DNA from: Mariprofundus sp. EBB-1
GTDB taxonomy: Bacteria > Pseudomonadota > Zetaproteobacteria > Mariprofundales > Mariprofundaceae
DNA: 64,000 nucleotides
Assembly (NCBI RefSeq): GCF_003665155.1
Contig: NZ_RCFQ01000002.1
Coordinates: forward strand, 124,001-188,000
Direction of reading: 5' to 3'
The notes beneath the pieces are model-generated. The model searched no databases, was not told the origin of the DNA, and saw only the letters and a program-made list of their open reading frames with translations. Position numbers and translations under genes: made by a program. This document shows, piece after piece, positions 54,388-63,200 of this stretch (position 1 is the first letter of the stretch; each line of letters begins with the position of its first letter).

Positions 54388-55767
54388 GCAAGAAAAAGGC
54401 AATTCTATCTCGATTTGCAGACCGCCTTCCGGATGATTGGTGGCATGAATAGTGCCGTGTTGCAGGGCGATAGCCCGACTGGCGATGGCCAGCCCCAGAC
54501 CATAGCCGCTGCTGTTTGTTTGCTTATCGCGCTCTCTGGCATCGGATACCCGGAAAAAGGGTTCGAATAGTTGGGGTAGGGCAGTTTCAGGCACACCCGG
54601 ACCGTGATCCCGTATGAGAATAGTGGCGGATTGACTGCTGACGTGCATGGCAATATCGACACTGTTTTCTGTATAGCGAATGGCATTGCGGATGACGTTA
54701 TCGAAAGCGCGGGCAATCCATAGATGATCGGCCTGAATGGAACATGCCTGGCCTTTGTCCCAGTTGACCTCTTTACCAGCCGTTCGGGCTTCAAAGCAGG
54801 CATCTGCGATGATCTCATCAAGCACCTCATCGAGTTGTAGGGCTTCCACCTCAAGATTAACGCCGCCCTGCTCAAAGCGGGCCAGCGTTAACACTTCTCC
54901 GATTAACTGATTGATTCTATCGGCTTCCAGTCCAATGCGATCCAACTCTGCATCGGCTTTGCCTCCGGCTTCATTGCGTGCCAATTCCAGCGCAACCTCG
55001 AGTCGGGCAAGTGGGGAGCGCAGCTCATGTGAAATATCGCGCAATAGCTGTTTATGGCTATTGATCAGGGCATCGAGGCGATCTGCCATCTGATTGATGG
55101 TAAGGGCCAGATCCCCCAGTTCATCGTTGCGCTTGGTAACCGATGCTTCCACCCGGGCATTGAGCTCTCCGTGCCCCAATTGTTCGCTGGTGGTTTGCAG
55201 ACTACGAATCGGTCTGGTCAGCATGCGGGTAAGCAACATACTTACAGCGGTGATGGTGAATAGCGCAATGAGCAACTGTATTAGTTTCATATTGCTACCG
55301 GTTTGTCGCATCTCATCGGGTGAGAGCATGGTGCTGGCTACCCAGACATAGTTACCGTTGTTACCTTGCAGTGGCAGGGCAAGGGCAAGTCTCGGTGGTT
55401 CAATCAGGGTGATCTGATGGTGGGTGGTTTGAGCCTGATCAATCAGCACAGTCAGATGTTCGGGCAAGGGGCGCGGTGGGCGGCGGCCTGAGCGGGTAAA
55501 CACACGTATATCTACGCCATCACTATTGATCAGAGCGCCAAAGCCATGTCGGCTGCGCATATCATGGCGCAGCCAGCGCTGGTAGCTGGCAGCTCCCTCC
55601 GCTTCAAACAGGCTGACCGCGGTTTCTCCCATACTGCTTATTTGTGTCAATCGGGACTCAATCAGTTGATTTTCACCACGCCACTTTTCCCCCAGCCAGT
55701 TGGAGATGGCTGCGGTAATAAGCAGTGTGCATAACAGTAGTAGAAATACTTTCCAGAACAGGCGCAT
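54385..55767 (-). CDS. CpxA-like sensor histidine kinase
   Basis: A 460-residue kinase with two transmembrane helices around a ~140-residue periplasmic domain, a HAMP domain (TRPIRSLQTTSEQLGHGELNARV), DHp with DISHELRSPLARLEVALELAR (phosphorylated His) and an HATPase domain (NVIRNAIRY, DHGPGVPE, GYGLGLAIASRA). This core is closest to CpxA/EnvZ-type kinases. It follows the response regulator gene by 22 nt and lies beside a divergent Spy/CpxP-like gene, which supports an envelope-stress role. Confidence 0.88.
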   Translation of the reverse strand: MRLFWKVFLLLLCTLLITAAISNWLGEKWRGENQLIESRLTQISSMGETAVSLFEAEGAASYQRWLRHDMRSRHGFGALINSDGVDIRVFTRSGRRPPRPLPEHLTVLIDQAQTTHHQITLIEPPRLALALPLQGNNGNYVWVASTMLSPDEMRQTGSNMKLIQLLIALFTITAVSMLLTRMLTRPIRSLQTTSEQLGHGELNARVEASVTKRNDELGDLALTINQMADRLDALINSHKQLLRDISHELRSPLARLEVALELARNEAGGKADAELDRIGLEADRINQLIGEVLTLARFEQGGVNLEVEALQLDEVLDEIIADACFEARTAGKEVNWDKGQACSIQADHLWIARAFDNVIRNAIRYTENSVDIAMHVSSQSATILIRDHGPGVPETALPQLFEPFFRVSDARERDKQTNSSGYGLGLAIASRAIALQHGTIHATNHPEGGLQIEIELPFSC

Positions 55768-55789
55768 CAGGTTTTCCTATGCGGTTGCA

Positions 55790-56479
55790 TCATGTCGGGA
55801 TAAATAACCAGCCGACACCACGTACGGTTTTAATGCGCGGCTCCTGATTATTGGTAGAGGCAAGTTTTTTACGCAAATGACCTATATGCACATCAAGTGT
55901 GCGGTCGAATGGGCCAAACCGTTTGGCCAGCGCGTTTTCGCTTAATTGCTGTTTGCTGACTACGGTACCCGCATGTTGCATCAGCTCGGCAAGAATATTG
56001 TATTCTGTAGCGGTCAGTTCGATGACCTTGTCATGTTCAAGAATCAGGCGTGATTCCGGTTGCCACTCAAGGCTTCCAAACAGGCGTTGGAGCTTGTTGT
56101 TCTGTTGCTGTTCCTGTTGCGGGCCACTACGCCGCAGCACGGCTCTGATGCGGGCGGCCAGCTCTCTGGGATTGCACGGTTTAGGGATATAATCATCGGC
56201 TCCCAATTCAAGACCCAGGATGCGATCCATATCTTCACCACGGGCGGTTAACATGATCACCGGCACATTCGAGCTCTGGCGCAGCTCACGTAAGAGATCC
56301 ATGCCGGATTTTTTTGGCATCATGATATCCACCACGGCCAATTCAATATTACCCAGCATCAATCTCTCCAGACCTGCTTCGCCATCATGCGCGCAAGCCA
56401 CGTCGAAACCTTCTGAGCTCAGAAACCGGCTCATTAGATCGCATAGTTCTCGATCATCATCCACCAGCAGTATGGTCAT
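55790..56479 (-). CDS. CpxR-like OmpR-family response regulator
   Basis: A 229-residue regulator: receiver domain (TILLVDDDRELCDLMSRFLSSEGF, with phospho-acceptor Asp in LAVVDIMMPKKSG and Lys in DDYIPKPCNPREL) and a winged-helix DNA-binding domain (LTATEYNILAELMQHAGTVVSKQQLSENALAKRFGPFDRTLDVHIGHLRKKL). Close to CpxR in both parts. Upstream, between it and the divergent Spy-like gene, lies a perfect CpxR box. Confidence 0.9.
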   Translation of the reverse strand: MTILLVDDDRELCDLMSRFLSSEGFDVACAHDGEAGLERLMLGNIELAVVDIMMPKKSGMDLLRELRQSSNVPVIMLTARGEDMDRILGLELGADDYIPKPCNPRELAARIRAVLRRSGPQQEQQQNNKLQRLFGSLEWQPESRLILEHDKVIELTATEYNILAELMQHAGTVVSKQQLSENALAKRFGPFDRTLDVHIGHLRKKLASTNNQEPRIKTVRGVGWLFIPT

Positions 56480-56551
56480 GATAGTAGGGTTATTGATAGA
56501 TCATCTGTCATAACGCTATGATGCCATGAAAAGAGCAGGCGGGAAGCCTGT

Positions 56552-56566
56552 TTTACACATCTTTAC
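56552..56566 (-). promoter_or_regulatory. CpxR box
   Basis: TTTAC-ACATC-TTTAC on the + strand, that is GTAAA-N5-GTAAA on the - strand, a perfect match to the E. coli CpxR consensus. It lies in the 216-nt gap between the divergent cpxR-like and Spy/CpxP-like genes, so it may control both. The match is seen; control is inferred. Confidence 0.75.
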
Positions 56567-56695
56567 ATTTCATTGCACAATATTTGCTATAAGCATGATC
56601 TCTATTGCGAAAAAGGATGGAGTATTCGGTATCTGTTCAGCAGGCAGATCAGATTGGTTGATGAATAGAAATGAATGCAAGCAAAGGAGTGAAGC

Positions 56696-57211
56696 ATGAA
56701 ACGAATGAATAAGGGTATGACAAATAACAGAGGAGCCATTGTATTTGCCTTGGCGGCCATGCTGATGATGTCATCGGCCAACATGGCGAATGCATATCCA
56801 GACGGCCCACCGGATGGTGATCGTCACGGGCAGCGTATGGCTGAACAGCTGAACTTAAGTGATCAACAGCGGCAACAGGTGAAACAGATTCGCAGTGAGA
56901 ACCGTGAATCGGGCAAGAGTATTCATGAGGCCATGCGCCAGAATCGTGATGCCATGCATGCGCTAAATCCGGGTTCCAGAGATTATCGTGCAGAAGTTGC
57001 CAAACTGGCCGATGAAAAAGCGGAACTGGTGAAACAGATGGAGATGCACCGCGGTGAATCGCGCGCTCAGGTTTACGCTATCCTGACACCCGAACAGCGT
57101 GAAAAGGAAGCTACATTGAGATCAAATTTTCGTAAGGGTGGCAAAGAAAAAGGCAAGTGGGGTGGTCGCGACGGACGCCGTGGCCCTGATGATCGCCGTT
57201 GCAATAAATAA
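56696..57211 (+). CDS. Spy/CpxP-like periplasmic protein (LTXXQ family)
   Basis: A 171-residue periplasmic protein. Hydrophobic signal segment at about 15-38, ending in ANA. The mature part contains two LTxxQ-type motifs (LNLSDQQRQQVKQIR and LTPEQREKE) separated by a long helix of charged residues, the layout of Spy and CpxP. The tail is very basic and Gly-rich (GGKEKGKWGGRDGRRG...). Divergent from the CpxR/CpxA-like pair; CpxP inhibits CpxA in E. coli, so the three probably form a feedback circuit. Confidence 0.88.
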   Translation: MKRMNKGMTNNRGAIVFALAAMLMMSSANMANAYPDGPPDGDRHGQRMAEQLNLSDQQRQQVKQIRSENRESGKSIHEAMRQNRDAMHALNPGSRDYRAEVAKLADEKAELVKQMEMHRGESRAQVYAILTPEQREKEATLRSNFRKGGKEKGKWGGRDGRRGPDDRRCNK

Positions 57212-57230
57212 GGCATAGCGCTGTGTAAAG

Positions 57231-57262
57231 AAAACGTCCTGCATCACGCAGGGCGTTTTTTT
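57231..57262 (+). terminator. rho-independent terminator after the Spy-like gene
   Basis: AAACGTCCTGC and GCAGGGCGTTT arms (one T-G pair) around ATCAC, followed by T's. Confidence 0.88.
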
Positions 57263-57287
57263 GTTCGACACAGGTTATGCTTCGCAC

Positions 57288-59204
57288 ATGCCAGTAATGA
57301 CCTTAAACCACATTGATAAAGCCTTTGGACCACAGGTGCTCCTGGATGGGGTCTGCCTGAGTGTGGGGCGTGGTGTGCGCATCGGCTTGATTGGTCGAAA
57401 TGGTGAGGGTAAATCCACCCTGTTGAAGATTATGTCGGGCGAAGTGGAGTCTGATGCCGGTCAAGTAACACTGCGTAGCGGCATTACGGTTGCTTATCTG
57501 CCGCAAGCGCCACACTTTGATGCCGGTCAGTCGGTATTTCATGTGGTGGCTGAAGGCTTGGGCACTGTGGCTCAGACATTGGAAGATTATCATAAGGCAT
57601 TGCATGCATTGGAGCATGATAGTTCAGAGAGGGCGTTGAAGAGGATTGATACGCTTCAGGAAGAACTGGAACGCACCGGTGCCTGGCAATTTCATAATCG
57701 CATTGAAACTGCGATCACCAAATTGAATCTGGATCCGGATCGTGATGTGGGTGAACTCTCCGGTGGCTGGTTGCGCCGCGTGGCTGTGGCGCGTGCCGTG
57801 GTGGCAGCACCCGATGTGTTGTTGCTCGATGAGCCTACCAACCATCTCGATATTGAATCCATTGAATGGCTAGAGGATTTTGTCGCGGCATTTCCGGGTT
57901 CGGTTATCTTTATTACCCATGATCGCTATTTCCTCGATGCTGTAGCTGAAGAGATTATTGAACTTGATCGCGGGCATTTGACCCATTTTCCATATTCCTA
58001 TGCTGAATATCTGGAGAAGAAGGCAGAGATGCTGGCGGTGGAAGAGAGTCAGCATCGCAAATTTGATCAAATGTTGGCCGGTGAAGAGCGCTGGATCAGG
58101 CAGGGTATTCCAGCGCGACGGACGCGCAATGAAGGGCGTGTGCGTGGCTTAGAAGAGCTGCGCAGACAGCGTGCTGGCCGACGTTTGCGTAGTGATGATG
58201 TGGAGCTGCGTGTTTCATCCGGGGTTAAAGTCGGAAAAATGTTGATCGAAACAGTTGAGCTCTCTCACAGCTTTGGTGATACGGTGATTTGTAAATCGTT
58301 CAGCCATAAAATCATGTCCGGTGACCGTGTCGGTTTTGTGGGTGCCAATGGTATTGGTAAAACCACCTTGTTGAAGATGATGCTCGGTGAGATGGATGGT
58401 GATGGTGGACGTGTACGCCACGGCGTACGCCTTGCGCCGGCCTTTCTTACCCAGATGCGGGAGCTGGATAGTAAACTGAAACTGAAAGAGGTCTTGCTGC
58501 CGCAGGGTGGTCATTATGTGCATATCGGTGGCCATGAACCGCGCCATATTGTCTCTTATATGCAGGACTTTCTGTTTGATAAAGAGCGTCTGAATACACC
58601 TGTTGCCGCACTTTCCGGTGGTGAGCGGGGGCGTTTGATGTTGGCCAAGCTGTTGCTGGAGCCGGCCAATCTGCTGGTGCTGGATGAACCGACCAATGAT
58701 CTGGATATCGGAACGCTAACAGTGCTGGAGCAGGCGCTGGCCAAGTATGACGGCACGGTGATTGTGGTCAGTCATGATCGCGCCTTTATGGATCGGGTGG
58801 CATCGCGTGTATTGGCCTTTGAAGGTGATGGTCAGATTATCCCGATAGAAGGCGGATATTCTGATTACCTGGCATGGAAAACTCGGAGACTGGAAGAGCA
58901 GGCGCTGGAACAGGAGACCGAAAAACCGAAAAAGGTGGCGGTCGCAACAGCCAGGGTTGAAAAGAAGCTGACAAAATTGACGTATAAAGAGCAATCTGAG
59001 CTGGATGCATTACCTGCTCAGATTGAAGCGATGGAAGCAGAAAAAACCGACATCGAAGCACGTTTCTGCCAAGCGGATTATTTCACTGCCAACCCCGAAG
59101 CTTTTCAGGCCGATCAAACCCGATTAAGTGATATCGAAACCAAACTCGAAACAGCATACGAACGCTGGCAAGAGATCGAAGCCAAACAAGAAGCCCTGGC
59201 CTGA
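57288..59204 (+). CDS. uup: Uup-type ABC-F ATPase
   Basis: A 638-residue ABC-F protein: two ATP-binding cassettes with Walker A GRNGEGKST and GANGIGKTT, ABC signatures LSGGWLRR and LSGGERGR, Walker B VLLLDEPTNHLDI and LVLDEPTNDLDI, the interdomain linker and a C-terminal coiled coil (LTYKEQSELDALPAQIEAMEAEKTDIEARF). The coiled coil marks the Uup branch, linked to ribosome or DNA-repair functions rather than transport. The ATG at 57288 (alternative 57297) opens the domain; no strong ribosome site is seen. Confidence 0.9.
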   Translation: MPVMTLNHIDKAFGPQVLLDGVCLSVGRGVRIGLIGRNGEGKSTLLKIMSGEVESDAGQVTLRSGITVAYLPQAPHFDAGQSVFHVVAEGLGTVAQTLEDYHKALHALEHDSSERALKRIDTLQEELERTGAWQFHNRIETAITKLNLDPDRDVGELSGGWLRRVAVARAVVAAPDVLLLDEPTNHLDIESIEWLEDFVAAFPGSVIFITHDRYFLDAVAEEIIELDRGHLTHFPYSYAEYLEKKAEMLAVEESQHRKFDQMLAGEERWIRQGIPARRTRNEGRVRGLEELRRQRAGRRLRSDDVELRVSSGVKVGKMLIETVELSHSFGDTVICKSFSHKIMSGDRVGFVGANGIGKTTLLKMMLGEMDGDGGRVRHGVRLAPAFLTQMRELDSKLKLKEVLLPQGGHYVHIGGHEPRHIVSYMQDFLFDKERLNTPVAALSGGERGRLMLAKLLLEPANLLVLDEPTNDLDIGTLTVLEQALAKYDGTVIVVSHDRAFMDRVASRVLAFEGDGQIIPIEGGYSDYLAWKTRRLEEQALEQETEKPKKVAVATARVEKKLTKLTYKEQSELDALPAQIEAMEAEKTDIEARFCQADYFTANPEAFQADQTRLSDIETKLETAYERWQEIEAKQEALA

Positions 59205-59215
59205 ACCCTTATGGA

Positions 59216-60149
59216 GCCAGGTCTATCATTGATGCATTTTTCTCGGTGAATTCACCCTCTGTTTCCGTACAATTCTTCCCACTGTCGTAAAGTGAATATT
59301 AAAATAAAGCCCGATCTGGCTATAGCTGTAAGCTCCTGTTTGATATGCTGCCACGATAGCGTCGTCCCGCCCTTCATATAGCTCCGCTATTTCTGAAAGT
59401 GATTTGGCGGGAGGCAATTGCTGAACTTTTGGAATATTGCTGTCATAACTTGATCCTGATGCCTTGTGATGCGCATCTAATACGAAATCATCATGGCCAA
59501 GGTATATTTGTTGGCGTAACTCAGACCAGATACTTTTTTTACTCACGCCTTCAGCTACAAACGCTGCATACAGCTGCTGAGGGGGTGTGTTTTGCTCAGA
59601 GAAATAACTTAACACTGGCTCGGGCGTTAACAGGGAAGGTGTTGGATCTAACCCCGCCACCGCCCTGTAACTACTCCACTGCCATTGAGAAGCTTCGCTT
59701 ACCATGCCAGCACGTACAGGGTTCAATACCACATAACGTGATAGCTCCAGCAGATACGCATCAGCATCGACAAGAATTGCCTTATATCTTCCTTGAAACA
59801 GGTGTCCAACCCGATCATGCCTTCGATTGCTGGTTTGGGTGTAAATACCGTTAAGTTGGCGCATTCCCTTACTTAGATTTGCATGCGGTGTTTCAATGAT
59901 CAGGTGATAGTGATTGCTCATCAGACAGTAGCCGTAACAGATCCAACCCTTGTCGATGATAGTATTGCTTAAAATACGAAGGAAAATTTGACGGTCTTCA
60001 TCATCAACAAAAATATCGTTTTTGTGATTGCCTCTTGAGGTCACATGATAAAGTGCGCCCTCATATTCGATTCTCAAAGGTCTGACCATGAATATATGTT
60101 ATTCCATTTCACCAGATGCATCAATAAAGCTATAAAAAATAGACCTGGC
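59216..60149 (-). mobile_element. RAYT element with inverted ends
   Basis: The RAYT gene is framed by matching sequences. ATAGACCTGGC occurs at 60139-60149 and inverted as GCCAGGTCTAT at 59216-59226; ATGCATCAAT occurs at 60116-60125 and inverted as ATTGATGCAT at 59228-59237. On the left the two blocks are nearly adjacent; on the right they are 13 nt apart. The left block includes the last codons of the transposase. It looks like a ~930-bp unit ending in inverted copies of its own terminus. Confidence 0.65.
59226..60089 (-). CDS. REP-associated tyrosine transposase (RAYT, Y1-family)
   Basis: A 287-residue Y1 (HUH) transposase of the RAYT group: MVRPLRIEYEGALYHVTSRGN at the N-terminus, the HUH-type HYH in CLMSNHYHLIIETP (60-62), the catalytic Tyr83 in QLNGIYTQTSNRRH, RVGHLFQGRYKAILVD and YVVLNPVRAGMV. 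A C-terminal helix-turn-helix (QIGLYFNIHFTTVGRIVRKQ) is a subgroup addition. RAYTs act on REP hairpins and are usually single-copy genes. Inverted flanks agree with this. Confidence 0.92.
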   Translation of the reverse strand: MVRPLRIEYEGALYHVTSRGNHKNDIFVDDEDRQIFLRILSNTIIDKGWICYGYCLMSNHYHLIIETPHANLSKGMRQLNGIYTQTSNRRHDRVGHLFQGRYKAILVDADAYLLELSRYVVLNPVRAGMVSEASQWQWSSYRAVAGLDPTPSLLTPEPVLSYFSEQNTPPQQLYAAFVAEGVSKKSIWSELRQQIYLGHDDFVLDAHHKASGSSYDSNIPKVQQLPPAKSLSEIAELYEGRDDAIVAAYQTGAYSYSQIGLYFNIHFTTVGRIVRKQRVNSPRKMHQ

Positions 60150-60226
60150 CCTGATGGAAATAATGGTAGCGGTCTTGCTTGTCTATGCTTATATTCTGTT
60201 GATATGGTCTACCAGAGAGGGGGGGA

Positions 60227-63200
60227 ATGAATTTAACGATTGCTGATATTTTAACGCGACAGGTGTTAACGGTAGTGCCGGAGACTACGCTGGCTGCGGC
60301 AGCACTGTTGATGACGGAAAAACGTATCTCCTGTCTGGTGGCGGTTACCGATGGTAAACCTGTTGGTGTTTTGACGGAAGCCGATCTTGTGCGTGTCGGC
60401 CATCTTAGAATTGATGCGGAACATACCGCGATCAGTGATTTTCTTTCTCAGCCTGTTATTTCTATTGCTACCAACCAGAGTATCTATGCAGCGTTTGATT
60501 TTCTGCTGGAACATCATGTGCGTCATCTGGTAGTGGTAAGGCCGGATGGCAGACTTGAAGGGCTGCTAACCTTTACCGATATTCTTAAAGCGGCTGAATT
60601 TGATGATTTTCTGCCTGTGAAATCGATCAGTAGTGTGATGAGTCGCAATGTGAAAACCATGCAGGCAGAGGATAGTTTGCATGAAGCCATGGCGACGCTG
60701 AGTGATTTGCATATCTCCTGTGTGGTGATCGCTGAACAGGGTAAGGCTATCGGCATATTTACCGAGCGTGATGCTGCCCGTCTGGTGGCTGCGGATCGGG
60801 ATCTGGATAATTTATGTCTGGCTGATGTTATGACCACGCCATTGATTACCATGGCTGCTGACGATTCGCTGCTTGATGCCTCTATTCTGATGCGTGAGAA
60901 GGGGTTCAGGCGGCTGGTGATTGTGGATGAAGCAGCGCATCCGAAGGGCGTTATTACCCAGTTTGATGTGATTCGCGGTCTTGAAGGGGATACGATTCGC
61001 CATTTCAAACAACTGCATGCCAAAACCGAAGAACGGCTGAATGAGAGCAGTAGGCTGTTAGCTGAAAAATCGGAATTGGAACGTATTGTGGATGCTTCTA
61101 GTGCTGTCCTGTATCGATGTGAATGGATTGGTGAGCAGTTTGTAGGCACCTATGTCAGTCCCTCAGTAACTTCTTTGCTTGGTTATGATCGACAGGAGTG
61201 TCTGCAACCCGGTTGGTGGTCGGATCATTTGCATCCGGATGATCGCTACAAGATAGAACAAAATATGCCGCGGCTGTTTGAAACGGGTGAGGTTGAGCAT
61301 GTCTATCGTTTTGCCGGTAAAACAGGCGAGTACCGTTGGATTCGTGATCATCTGCGTTTGAGAAAGGGTGTTGATAACAGGCCGGATGAGCTGATCGGAT
61401 CCTGGCTGGATATCACCGATAGTCGCAAGATAGAACAGCGCGTATTTGAGTCCGAAGAGATGTATCGCTCACTGGTTGAGCAGAGTTTCGATGGCATCGT
61501 GATTCTTGATGCTGAAGGTTCGATGTTATTTGCCAACGATGCCAGTGCAAAGGCTTGGGGCGGTACGGTGGAAGAGCTCTCCGATCAAGCATTCCTTGAT
61601 GTGATTCACCCGGATGAGAAGGCGCGCATGCAGCTCTATTTCAAACAGCGCATGGATGGTGCTGTTCAGCAAGAAGTGTATGAAACACGTATGGTTCGAA
61701 AAAATGGCGATACGCTATGGGTGGAGCTGAGTGGTCGCCTGATTACCTGGCAGAAGCAGCCTGCCAACTTGCTGACGCTGCGCGATATTAGCGAAAGAAA
61801 ACTGGCTGAAATGGAAGAGGAAAACAGGCTATTACTTAATAGCGCTTCAGCCGATGCGATGTCTGCGTTTATTGCCGATAAGCCGTTGCAGCAAGTCTTT
61901 GATCCTTTGCTGAAGTTGTTACTGGATGCTACGCAAAGCGCGTACGGTTTTATCGGTGAGATGTTGCACAGCGATGCGGGTGCTCCCTATCTGAAAACCT
62001 TTGCGGTGACTGATATTGCATGGAATGATGAAACACGCTCGTTTTATGACGAAAATGTGGCGAAAGGGCTGGAATTTCATAATCTTGATACGCTATTCGG
62101 GGCCGTGCTGAGCGGTGAGGAAATAGTCGTTAGTAATGATCCGGCCAATGATGCTCGGGCTGGTGGAATTCCCAAAGGGCATCCGCCATTGCAGGCGTTT
62201 CTCGGTTTGCCTGTCAAAGTAGGTAGCAAGATGCTTGGTATGATAGGTCTTGCCAATCACCCTGAAGGTTATGACCAGGCGATGATCGATCGGCTGGCGC
62301 CGTTGCTTGATGTGATTGCCAATATAATTGTGTCCATGCGTAGTAAGAGAGCGCATCAACAGGCAGAGAAAGCATTGCAAGATAGTGAGAGTCGTTTGCT
62401 GGCTTCACAGGCGATTTCACAAACCGGCACATGGGATTGGAATCCGCAATCCGGTGATTTGATCTGGTCGGATGAAACCTATCGGATACATGGCTATGAA
62501 CCCGGGCAGGTAAAACCGAGCTACGAGCTGTTTCTGGAGCATCTGCATCCGGATGACCGGCCGATGCTCGCTGCTGCTGTGGAAGCAGCATTGAACGATG
62601 AACAGTTCTACAGCCTTGATTGCCGTCTGCAATCGGTGGATGGGAAAGAGAAGATCTGCCATGCACAGGGAGGGGTAGAGTTCGATCAGGATGGCCAGCC
62701 GCTGCGCATGCTGGGTGTGTTCCAGGATGTAACTGAGCGCAAGCAGGTTGAGCTTTCATTGGATAAGAGTCTGCAACGCATGGACTTTCTACTGAAATCA
62801 ACGCCGGTAGTAATTTACAGCTGTCAGCCAGAACCACCATTTGCAGCATCGTTTGTCAGCCTGAATGTTGTTGATCAGTTGGGGTATGATGCAGCACAGT
62901 TTACACAGCAGCCGGATTTCTGGGCGAACCATATTCACCCTGATGACAGAGAACAGGTGATTGCGGAGATGCCTCGCTTGTTTGAAAACGGTGTGCATGC
63001 GCATGAATACCGCTTTCAGCATAAGGACGGATCATGGCGCTGGATGTCCGACGAATTACGTCTGACCTACAACGATGCAGGAGAGCCAACTGAAATCGTG
63101 GGCTACTGGATCGATATTACCGCGCGCAAACAGGCTGAGAAGGCCATCTCTATCAGCGAAAAGAAATTCCGCTCTCTGTTTGAAGAATCGCGTGACATGA

